From Acidobacteriota bacterium (GTDB taxonomy: Bacteria > Acidobacteriota > Thermoanaerobaculia > UBA5066), in NCBI GenBank assembly GCA_008363385.1, contig RHKY01000012.1, positions 1 through 64,000 of the forward strand: a DNA stretch of 64,000 nt. Reading direction: 5' to 3'. This document shows positions 1 through 6,416 of this stretch, piece by piece. How positions within the stretch are numbered: position 1 is the stretch's first letter; the number at the start of each line of letters is the position of its first letter. The position numbers were made by a program, and so were the translations under genes. Below the pieces are notes generated by a model that worked only from the letters and a program-made list of their open reading frames with translations, was not told the DNA's origin and ran no database searches.

Positions 1-99
1 AACGAAGACCCGACACCTTTCGTGTGGACAAAGTCCTCACGCACGCTCGTCCGAGATCATCGCCGCATGCTTGCGCGGATCTCGCGGGCGGAGCACTAG
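1..99 (+). mobile_element. 3' end of an IS630-like transposase gene (partial)
   Basis: Frame 1 is open from the window edge to a TAG at 97-99 and reads NEDPTPFVWTK near its start. That string resembles the C-terminal NExPxPFxWxK stretch of IS630-family transposases, whose DDE domain would lie outside the window. The frame ends exactly where the neighbouring surface-protein frame begins to look like a real domain. IS630 elements insert at TA dinucleotides, and a TA lies at 97-98, at or near the presumed junction. Only 32 codons are visible and no terminal inverted repeat can be defined, so the family call is tentative. Confidence 0.4.
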
Positions 100-100
100 G

Positions 101-781
101 AACACCATCAGCCAGAAGGTGACGATCCCGTCCGGAAGCACCGCGACGCTCTCGTTCTGGCTGAAGGTCGGCACGTTCGAGACGACGAGCGTGAGCAAGT
201 ACGACACCCTGGACGTGACGCTGACAGACACCTCCGGGTCGACGCTGGCGACGGTGGCGAAGTTCTCGAACCTCGACGCGAAGAGCGGCTACACCTTCTT
301 CCAGCACACGTACGACCTCTCTTCGTTCGCCGGCCGGACCGTCCGCGTCCACTTCGCCAGCTACAACGACTTCAGCCGCGAGACGCTCTTCCTGCTGGAC
401 GACGTCTCGCTGACGTCGGCCTCATCGGGTGGCGGAGGTTGCACCCCCGGCACGAGCACGCTCTGCCTCTTCCAGAACCGGTTCAAGGTCCAGGCCGACT
501 ACAGGGACTACGGCGGCAACGCGGGGGCCGGGAAGGCCCAGGCGCTCACCGCGGACTCGGGATACTTCTGGTTCTTCGACGCCGCCAACGTCGAGCTCGT
601 CGTGAAGATGGTGAACTCGTGCTCCTACAGCACGGGGTTCTCCCTCTACGCCAGCGGACTGACGGACGTCGAGACCACGTTCAAGGTCACCGACACGAAG
701 AACGGGACCTACAAGGAGTTCAAGAAGCCGCTCGGGCAGAAGTTCACGACGATTTCGGAGGCGCCGTTCTCCTGCCCGTAG
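101..781 (+). pseudogene. 5'-truncated secreted surface protein: beta-sandwich plus C-terminal repeat domain
   Basis: The frame from about 101 encodes a jelly-roll-like domain (starting ISQKVTIPSG, ending FLLDDVSLTS), a Gly/Ser linker, and a second domain beginning near CLFQNRFKVQ and containing GYFWFFDAANVELVVK. As I recall, the second domain is common at the C termini of long secreted proteins in Acidobacteriota of the Thermoanaerobaculia type. Codons upstream of 101 in this frame look like random sequence and overlap the transposase-like frame. I infer that the N terminus, including any signal peptide, was removed by an insertion or rearrangement. A TTG at 71 could open the frame formally, but there is no ribosome site or export signal. 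Probably not functional. Confidence 0.6.
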
Positions 782-853
782 CCCGACGGAACGCCCATGC
801 TAGATTCCACCGCGCGGACGCGCCGGCCTCCCCGGCGCGTCCCCCTGCCCGGC

Positions 854-930
854 GCCCCCATCGTCTAGCGGCCCAGGACGCCACCCTTTCAAGGTGGAGA
901 TCGCGGGTTCGAATCCCGCTGGGGGTACCA
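854..930 (+). tRNA. tRNA-Glu (UUC)
   Basis: Cloverleaf with acceptor arms GCCCCCA and TGGGGGT, an anticodon stem CCACC/GGTGG around loop CTTTCAA (anticodon TTC), a GGTTCGAATCC T-arm, and an encoded CCA end at 928-930. A TAGATT box at 801-806 preceded by TG is a possible extended -10 element. Confidence 0.96.
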
Positions 931-961
931 GCTTTCCCGCGAGGGCCACGTCGGCGCCGCC

Positions 962-1429
962 TCACCCGCCCAGGAGGGAGCGGGCGCGGGAGAGGTGGTT
1001 GCCGATCGCCTCCTGCCTCTGGACGGCGTCGGCGACGCCTCCGGAGCCCCCGGCCGCGCCCGAGAGGGCGGAGAGGTACGAGCGCATCTCTCCGAGGGCC
1101 GCGCGGACGGCGTCGGCAGCCTGCCGGTCCTTGTCCGTCTGAGCTCCCGAGCAGGCGGACTCGGCCGAGGAGATGGCCGAGGACGCCGCGCCCTCGGCGT
1201 TCCGGAACGCCTCGGCGTCGACGGGCGGGCGGGTGAGGAGCATGCCCGCCTCCTGGACCTTCTCGCTCGCCTCCTCGGCGAGGCGGACGCAGCCCGGGCC
1301 GTCCCAGCCGGCGCCCGCCGGCGCCCGAGAGGTCGGCGTCGGCGCCTCCGGCTTGGCCGCGCGGTTCTTGTAGAGGTAGACCGCCCCGGCGACGAGGACG
1401 GCTGCGATGACGAGGTTCTTCCAGTTCAT
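962..1429 (-). CDS. Hypothetical membrane-anchored protein
   Basis: 155 residues. The ATG at 1429 is chosen over the ATG at 1441 because GGAGG lies 4 bases before it. Residues 5-20 (roughly LVIAAVLVAGAVYLY) form a single N-terminal membrane anchor. The rest is a Pro/Ala linker followed by an Ala- and Glu-rich, mostly helical soluble part holding two cysteines, probably outside the cytoplasm. It lies between two tRNA genes, antisense to tRNA-Glu. I do not recognise a family. Short helical anchored proteins of this kind are often envelope-associated, but no function can be assigned. Confidence 0.6.
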   Translation of the reverse strand: MNWKNLVIAAVLVAGAVYLYKNRAAKPEAPTPTSRAPAGAGWDGPGCVRLAEEASEKVQEAGMLLTRPPVDAEAFRNAEGAASSAISSAESACSGAQTDKDRQAADAVRAALGEMRSYLSALSGAAGGSGGVADAVQRQEAIGNHLSRARSLLGG

Positions 1430-1484
1430 CCGGGCCTCCATGGACGAGAAAGGCCCTTCTGGGGCCGGAGGACGGGGCCGGCGC

Positions 1485-1997
1485 TCAGCGGGCAGCGAGT
1501 CTCTTCGACGAGACGATGAGGAGGGCCGCGATCGTCGCGAGCCACGCGAGGGGGAGCCAGGGCACGTCCCTGGCGAAGACGACGAAGTCGGAATGGACGC
1601 GCTGCAGCGGCGTGACGACCCCGGGGACGGCGGGAGGGCGATAGAGGTCCGTCGCGACCGCGAGGAAGGCCGGGAGGAAGAGCGCCAGGACGGCCGCCGG
1701 GAGGACCAGCCCGCGCCGGCGCGCGCACAGCCCGAGTCCCGCGGCGACCGACGCGATCCCGTACAGGAGCAGGGGGGCCGCCCTCGCGATCGGGGGCGGG
1801 CCCTGCCAGCCCTGGTGCGAGCCGGCGCTGGCGAGGCCGACGATGAGGAGGAGGAGAGGCGCGAGGACGAGGACGTGGAGGAGTCCGACCACGACGTGCG
1901 CGACCGAGAGGAACACGAGCGCTCGCGGGGCCCTGGCCACCGCCGCGGAACCGGGAGCCGCGATCGTCGCCGGTTCGTCGTCCGCGCCGCTCTTCAT
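1485..1997 (-). CDS. Hypothetical multi-pass membrane protein
   Basis: 170 residues with about four hydrophobic segments (near residues 27-57, 72-92, 95-115 and 148-165) and a hydrophilic loop around PPAVPGVVTPLQRVHS. A GAGGG sequence just before the ATG at 1997 may be the ribosome site. It reads toward the other small minus-strand gene with a 56-base gap and may share a transcript with it. No motif known to me is present. The coding call rests on the regular membrane topology and on a frame maintained in the expected GC3-rich codon style. Confidence 0.55.
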   Translation of the reverse strand: MKSGADDEPATIAAPGSAAVARAPRALVFLSVAHVVVGLLHVLVLAPLLLLIVGLASAGSHQGWQGPPPIARAAPLLLYGIASVAAGLGLCARRRGLVLPAAVLALFLPAFLAVATDLYRPPAVPGVVTPLQRVHSDFVVFARDVPWLPLAWLATIAALLIVSSKRLAAR

Positions 1998-2033
1998 TCG
2001 ACCCTCGAGCCGGGAGCCGCCGGGAACGGGAAG

Positions 2034-2108
2034 TGGTGAGCCGTCCGGGATTCGAACCCGGGACCTCCTGCTTAAAAGGCAGATGCTCTACCGCTGAGCT
2101 AACGGCCC
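2034..2108 (-). tRNA. tRNA-Lys (UUU)
   Basis: On the minus strand the acceptor arms GGGCCGT and ACGGCTC pair. The anticodon loop is CTTTTAA (anticodon TTT), the T-arm is GGTTCGAATCC, and CCA is encoded (TGG at 2034-2036 on the plus strand). A TAGACT box (AGTCTA at 2119-2124) lies 10 bases before the mature 5' end and is a probable -10 element. Confidence 0.96.
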
Positions 2109-2164
2109 GGCCGGGGGAAGTCTACCCGGATCGCGGGGGCCCGCGGGGCTCCCTCCGCGACGCC

Positions 2165-3496
2165 TCAGACTTTCACGCCGGCGAGCCACTCGTCGAGGAC
2201 GGTGCCCGATCGGAAGATCGTCTCCTCGCGGCGCGGGCCGGTGGAGAGGAGGGCGACCTTCGTCCCGACGGCTTCCTCGAGCGCGGCGACGTAGCTCCTC
2301 GCCCGCTCGGGGAGGCGGCTCGTCTCCGCGATGCCGGCGGTGGAGGTCTTCCAGCCGGGGAAGCTCTCGAAGACGGGCCTGGCCCGCTCGTAGAGGTCGG
2401 CGCGCGCCGGGACGGCGTCGACCTTCCGGCCGTCGATCTCGTAGGCGGTGCAGAGGAGGATCTGGTCCTCCTCGTCCAGGACGTCGAGCTTCGTCAGGGC
2501 CAGCGCGTCGAGGCCGGCGATCCGCGCCGAGGTGCGCGCGACGACGGCGTCGAACCAGCCGACGCGCCGCGGGCGCCCCGTCACGGTTCCGAACTCGTGC
2601 CCCCGCGTCCGGATCCGCTCGCCGGTCGAGTCGTGGAGCTCGGTGGGGAACGGTCCCGAGCCGACGCGCGTCGTGTAGGCCTTCATGACGGCGACGACCG
2701 CGGCGATGGCCGACGGAGGCAGGCCGAGGCCGATGCAGGCCCCGCCGGGGCCGCAGGAGGAGGAGGTCACGAACGGGTAGGTCCCGTGGTCGACGTCCAG
2801 CATCAGGCCCTGCGCCCCCTCGCAGAGGAGGTGGTCGCCCGCCGACATCCGCTCGGCGATGAGGACGCCGGTGTCGGTGACGTGCCGGGCCAGCCGCTTG
2901 CCGCAGGCGACGTACGTGGCGAGCGTCTCGTCCACCGACGGGGCCTCGAGGCCGTAGAAGTGCTGGAGGACGGCCGCGTGGTGCGAGAGGAGCGGCCGGG
3001 CCAGCTCCTCGAAGCGGGACGGGTCGATCAGGTCGGCCATCCTCAGACCCGTCCGGTTGGCCTTCGACTCGTACGAGGGGCCGATCCCGCGCGACGTCGT
3101 CCCCACCTTGGCGCTGCCGAGCGCCTTCTCGCGGGCGCCGTCGAGGAGGGCGTGCGTGGGGAGGATGACGTGGGCGCGGTCGGAGATCCGGAGGTTGTCG
3201 CCGATGGCCACGCCCGCGGCCCGCAGGCCGTCGATCTCCTCGAGGAGGGCCCTCGGGTCGATGACGAGGCCGTTGCCGATGACGTTCAGGACCCCCGCGC
3301 GGCAGATGCCGGAGGGGACGAGGCGGAGGGCGAAGTGCTTCTCGCCGAAGCGGACGGTGTGGCCGGCGTTGTGGCCGCCCTGGTAGCGGGCGACGAGCTG
3401 GAACGCGGGGGAGATGAGGTCGACGACCTTCCCCTTCCCCTCGTCGCCCCACTGCCCGCCGACGACGACGACGGCGTGTCTCGGGAGTCGTGTCAC
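2165..3496 (-). CDS. purA: Adenylosuccinate synthetase
   Basis: 443 residues, the usual length. PurA joins IMP and aspartate using GTP to make adenylosuccinate, the first committed step to AMP, in the cytoplasm. The family P-loop GGQWGDEGKGK sits at residues 13-23. Further typical stretches are GGHNAGHTV, GTTSRGIGPSYE, LCEGAQGLMLDVDHGTYPFVTSS and, near the C terminus, FEELPGW-like FPGWKTSTAGI. The GTG at 3496 is taken as start because a TAGAAT box lies exactly six bases upstream, implying a leaderless mRNA. It is divergent from hutH, and the two starts are only 35 bases apart. Confidence 0.97.
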   Translation of the reverse strand: MTRLPRHAVVVVGGQWGDEGKGKVVDLISPAFQLVARYQGGHNAGHTVRFGEKHFALRLVPSGICRAGVLNVIGNGLVIDPRALLEEIDGLRAAGVAIGDNLRISDRAHVILPTHALLDGAREKALGSAKVGTTSRGIGPSYESKANRTGLRMADLIDPSRFEELARPLLSHHAAVLQHFYGLEAPSVDETLATYVACGKRLARHVTDTGVLIAERMSAGDHLLCEGAQGLMLDVDHGTYPFVTSSSCGPGGACIGLGLPPSAIAAVVAVMKAYTTRVGSGPFPTELHDSTGERIRTRGHEFGTVTGRPRRVGWFDAVVARTSARIAGLDALALTKLDVLDEEDQILLCTAYEIDGRKVDAVPARADLYERARPVFESFPGWKTSTAGIAETSRLPERARSYVAALEEAVGTKVALLSTGPRREETIFRSGTVLDEWLAGVKV

Positions 3497-3502
3497 CGAT
3501 CG

Positions 3503-3508
3503 ATTCTA
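3503..3508 (-). promoter_or_regulatory. Putative leaderless -10 box of purA
   Basis: TAGAAT on the minus strand ends six bases before the GTG start of purA, so transcription would begin at the start codon. No good -35 element is visible 16-18 bases upstream. Confidence 0.5.
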
Positions 3509-3531
3509 CGCGATGCGAGAATCCCTTTCCG

Positions 3532-5061
3532 ATGGCCGATCCGCTGATCCTGACGGGTGAATCGCTCACGCTCGAGGGCCTCCTCGAGGTCGCCTCCGGG
3601 CGCCCCGCGGCCCTCTCCGCCGAGGCCGCGGCCCGCGTCGACGCCTCCCGCGCCGTCATCGACCGGGCGGTCGCAGAGGACCGCGTCGTCTACGGTGTGA
3701 CGACGGGGTTCGGGAAGTTCTCGGACGTCGTCATCCCGCGGGAGAAGCTCGCGGCCCTCCAGGCGAACCTGGTGCGAAGCCACGCCGCGGGCGTCGGCGA
3801 GCCGCTTCCCGAGAGGACCGTCCGGGCGCTGATGGTCCTCCGGGCCAACTGCCTGGCCAAGGGGTTCTCGGGCGTGAGGCGCTCGACGCTCGAGCTCCTC
3901 CTCGCGATGCTGAACGCGGGGATCCACCCGGTCGTGCCGTCGCAGGGGTCGGTCGGGGCGTCGGGGGACCTCGCGCCGCTCGCCCACCTGGCCCGCGCGG
4001 TGATGGGGGAGGGGGAGGTCGTCTTCCGGGGCCGGACGGTCGCGGCCGCGGCGGCCCTCGCCGAGGCGGGGCTCGTCCCCGCGGCGCTGGCCGCCAAGGA
4101 GGGGCTCGCCCTCATCAACGGGACGCAGGTGACGACGGCGATCGGGGCGCTCTCCCTCTCTCGTCTCCTGTCGCTCCTGAAGGCCGCGGACCTCGTCGGG
4201 GCGATCACGCTCGACGCCCTGAAGGGGACCGACGCGGCGTTCGACCCGCGGATCCACGCGGCGCGCCCGCACCCGGGGCAGCTGGCCTCCGCGGGGAACC
4301 TGAAGGTCCTCCTCGACGGCTCGCCGCTGAGGGAGAGCCACCGCGAGTGCGGGCTGGTGCAGGACGCCTACGCGCTGCGCTGCCTGCCGCAGGTCCACGG
4401 CGCCGTGCGGGACGCGGCCTCCCACGCCCGGCGGGTCGTCGAGGTGGAGATGAACGCCGCGACCGACAACCCGATGGTCTTCGTGACGGGGCCGGGCGGC
4501 GAGGGGGAGCTCGTCTCGGGCGGGAACTTCCACGCGGCGCCCGTGGCGATCGTCTTCGACCTCCTCGCGGCCGCGGCGGCCGACCTGGCGTCGATCTCCG
4601 AGCGCCGGACGGAGCGGCTCGTGAACCCCTCGCTCTCCGGCGACCTCCCCGCGTTCCTCGTCCGCGAGGGGGGGCTGAACTCGGGGTTCATGATGCTGCA
4701 CGTGACGGCGGCGGCGCTCGTCTCCGAGTGCAAGGCCAACTCGTTCCCGGCCTCGGTCGACTCGATCCCGACCTCCGCCGGCAAGGAGGACCACGTCTCG
4801 ATGGGGCCGATCGCCGCCCGGAAGCTGGAGCGGAACGTCGAGAGCCTCTCGTCGGTCCTCGCCATCGAGCTCCTGGCGGCCTGCCAGGCGCTCGACCTGA
4901 GGCGGCCGCTGGCCACCTCGGCGGTCCTGGAGGAGGCGCGCGCGCGCCTGAGGAGCCGGGTGCCGTTCTGGGAGACGGACCGCTACGCGGCGTCCGACGT
5001 GGCCGCGGCCCGCGAGGTTCTGGAGTCGGGGCTCGCGGACCTCCTCGCCCCGCTGGCCTGA
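3532..5061 (+). CDS. hutH: Histidine ammonia-lyase
   Basis: 509 residues from the ATG at 3532. HutH eliminates ammonia from histidine to give urocanate, the first step of histidine utilisation. The Ala-Ser-Gly triad that cyclises to the MIO cofactor is at residues 143-145 within GSVGASGDLAPL, the canonical position, which supports this start over the GTG at 3490 that overlaps purA. Other family marks are YGVTTGFGKFSD, INGTQ, the NPMVF segment and the QDAYALRC stretch. The last 86 bases are repeated 0.86 kb downstream at 94 % identity. Its pathway partner hutU lies 8.6 kb away on the same strand. Confidence 0.97.
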   Translation: MADPLILTGESLTLEGLLEVASGRPAALSAEAAARVDASRAVIDRAVAEDRVVYGVTTGFGKFSDVVIPREKLAALQANLVRSHAAGVGEPLPERTVRALMVLRANCLAKGFSGVRRSTLELLLAMLNAGIHPVVPSQGSVGASGDLAPLAHLARAVMGEGEVVFRGRTVAAAAALAEAGLVPAALAAKEGLALINGTQVTTAIGALSLSRLLSLLKAADLVGAITLDALKGTDAAFDPRIHAARPHPGQLASAGNLKVLLDGSPLRESHRECGLVQDAYALRCLPQVHGAVRDAASHARRVVEVEMNAATDNPMVFVTGPGGEGELVSGGNFHAAPVAIVFDLLAAAAADLASISERRTERLVNPSLSGDLPAFLVREGGLNSGFMMLHVTAAALVSECKANSFPASVDSIPTSAGKEDHVSMGPIAARKLERNVESLSSVLAIELLAACQALDLRRPLATSAVLEEARARLRSRVPFWETDRYAASDVAAAREVLESGLADLLAPLA

Positions 5062-5063
5062 CG
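4978..5063 (+). repeat. Direct repeat, parental copy: hutH 3' end
   Basis: 86 bases covering the last 28 codons of hutH and its TGA. They match 5840-5925 with 81 of 86 identical positions. This is the intact copy, in frame with the hutH product. Confidence 0.85.
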
Positions 5064-5079
5064 GTCCCTCGGAGCGGCG

Positions 5080-5562
5080 TCAGCGCGAAAGGGACCGCGT
5101 CAGCTCGTTCGCCAGCTCGGCGGACGTGAGGACGCGCGTCCCGTCGAGGGCCAGGGACCGGAAGTGGCGCGGGTTGTCCGTGACGATGGTCTGCGCGCCG
5201 CACCGCCGGGCGATCTCGGCGATGTGGGCGTCGTAGAGCCGGCCGCCCACGACCCCCTGGTCGGCGACCGACCGCAGGAAGGCGAGGCGCCGGTCCGCCG
5301 GGAGGTCGACCACCTGCAGCCGGCCCAGGACCTCCTCCTCGAGGAGGCGGAGGGCGTCGGCCGGGGCGAGCCTGAGCTCCTCCGGCAGACGGGTGGCGAC
5401 GGCGTAGTACTCGAGGCAGCAGTGCCACGCCGTGCGGGCGCGCAGGCGGCGGGCCGCCACGGCGTCGAGGACGGCCTGCGCGGGCTTGCAGGATGGACCG
5501 ACGTCGATCGTCCCGCCGAGGAGGACGCTCGTGTCGACGAAGACGCCCGTCAGCCGGGCCAA
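5080..5562 (-). CDS. PIN-domain ribonuclease toxin, VapC type
   Basis: 160 residues. PIN-domain toxins cleave RNA, often tRNA or rRNA, using a Mg-binding cluster of acidic residues. Here these are Asp10 in FVDTSVLL, the Glu of CCLEYYAV, the Asp of LYDAHIAEIA and the Asp of IVTDNPRHF. The start at 5562 overlaps the antitoxin stop by 13 bases, the usual translationally coupled antitoxin-toxin order. The pair lies between hutH and a partial copy of the hutH 3' end, which suggests it arrived by transfer or recombination. The RNA target cannot be predicted. Confidence 0.85.
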   Translation of the reverse strand: MARLTGVFVDTSVLLGGTIDVGPSCKPAQAVLDAVAARRLRARTAWHCCLEYYAVATRLPEELRLAPADALRLLEEEVLGRLQVVDLPADRRLAFLRSVADQGVVGGRLYDAHIAEIARRCGAQTIVTDNPRHFRSLALDGTRVLTSAELANELTRSLSR

Positions 5563-5807
5563 CGGTTGCGCTCCTCCTCGACGAGGGCGGCGAGGTCCAC
5601 TTCGGGGACCTGCTCGGCAGGGACGGTCGGGCGCGCGACGAGGCGCTTCCCGGCGCGAGTCAGCTTCGGCCCCGGAACGAGCCGGACGAGCCGGACCGAG
5701 ACGTCGTCGAGGACGACCTCGACCTCGGTCCCCGGGCGCAGCCCCGCCCGGGCCCGGATGGCTGCCGGGATGACCACACGTCCTGCCGTGTCGATGGTCG
5801 TCTTCAT
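5550..5807 (-). CDS. AbrB/SpoVT-type antitoxin, VapB
   Basis: 85 residues. The N-terminal half (TTIDTAGRVVIPAAIRARAG, then LRPGTEVEVV) is a swapped-hairpin AbrB-family DNA-binding domain. The C-terminal part, ending DLAALVEEERNRWPG, is the usual flexible segment that wraps and inhibits the PIN toxin. Such complexes repress their own promoter. A perfect inverted repeat, TGCCAT-N4-ATGGCA, lies 10 bases upstream of the ATG and is a good operator candidate. A CATACT box ends six bases before the ATG and could give a leaderless transcript. Confidence 0.87.
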   Translation of the reverse strand: MKTTIDTAGRVVIPAAIRARAGLRPGTEVEVVLDDVSVRLVRLVPGPKLTRAGKRLVARPTVPAEQVPEVDLAALVEEERNRWPG

Positions 5808-5817
5808 GCCATCAGTA

Positions 5818-5833
5818 TGCCATGTCGATGGCA
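5818..5833. promoter_or_regulatory. Candidate VapBC operator (inverted repeat)
   Basis: TGCCAT, four bases, ATGGCA: a perfect 6-4-6 inverted repeat immediately upstream of vapB. A further direct copy of TGCCAT at 5807-5812 overlaps the vapB start. Position and symmetry fit autoregulation by the AbrB-type antitoxin. Confidence 0.5.
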
Positions 5834-5839
5834 GACCGC

Positions 5840-5925
5840 GACCGCTACGCGGCGTCCGACGTGGCCGGCGCCCGCGAGGTGCTGGAGGCGGGGCTCGCGG
5901 ACCTCCTCGCCCCGCTGGCCCGACG
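5840..5925 (+). repeat. Direct repeat: displaced copy of the hutH 3' end
   Basis: 86 bases that repeat 4978-5063 with five substitutions. One substitution changes the hutH stop TGA to CGA, so the copy runs on for about 15 codons. An ATG at 5823 precedes it in frame. The copy lies antisense to the last codons of the adjacent minus-strand membrane gene. Together the two copies bracket the VapBC pair as direct repeats, as expected if the module was inserted by recombination at the hutH end. Confidence 0.85.
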
Positions 5926-6378
5926 CCCGAGGAGGCGCCCGGCCACGGGGACGTGGAGGTAGAGCGTGGCGTAGTAGAAGGGGGAGAGGAGCGAGCCGGA
6001 GCCGTCGAACGTGGGGAGGAACGTGTAGACGTAGAGGGGCCTGCCGAGGAGCCCGCGGAAGAGGGCCTCGTTGAGGACCACCTCGACGAGAGGGCCGGTC
6101 ACCATCAGGAAGGCGAGGCGGAGGCCCGACCGCGCGAGAGCGCCGGGGAGGCGCCGTACGGCCGCCCGCTCGAAGGCGAGCGTCAGCGGCGTGATCAGGA
6201 CGGCCGCGAGCGCCCAGACGACCGGCGAGGTGATCTCGAGGAAGAGCGGGGCGATCTCGTACCGCCAGAGCCTCAGGCCCGCCGCCAGGAAGAGGAGCCC
6301 GCCCCCCACCTCGCACGCGATCCAGGCCGCGGAGGCGAGGAGGCAGGCGAGGGCGAAGCGGGCGGCGCTGCCGGGCAC
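5845..6378 (-). CDS. Membrane protein of unknown function with a chimeric C terminus
   Basis: 177 residues with about three or four hydrophobic helices. A conserved-looking stretch is EALFRGLLGRPLYVYTFLPT, followed by FDGSGSLLSPFYYATLY. I do not recognise the family. The final 25 or so residues (Arg/Ala/Ser-rich, ending APATSDAA) are encoded antisense to the displaced hutH fragment, so the original C terminus was probably replaced when the hutH-end duplication and VapBC pair arrived. The GTG at 6378 has a TATCCT box seven bases upstream, suggesting a leaderless transcript. Confidence 0.65.
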   Translation of the reverse strand: MPGSAARFALACLLASAAWIACEVGGGLLFLAAGLRLWRYEIAPLFLEITSPVVWALAAVLITPLTLAFERAAVRRLPGALARSGLRLAFLMVTGPLVEVVLNEALFRGLLGRPLYVYTFLPTFDGSGSLLSPFYYATLYLHVPVAGRLLGRRASGARRSASPASSTSRAPATSDAA

Positions 6379-6416
6379 GGGCGGGAGGATACGTCGGGCC
6401 GGGCGGACGGCCGGCC

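Noticed and set aside
2033-3547. Long plus-strand open frames across purA, gltB and other genes
   Set aside because: They are antisense or frame-shifted shadows with Arg/Gly/Pro- or Asp/Val/Glu-biased composition and no domain, as expected in very GC-rich DNA.
5823-5968. A small protein from the ATG at 5823 through the hutH fragment
   Set aside because: It is a displaced gene end with a mutated stop, no ribosome site and no independent domain; better described as a duplication scar.
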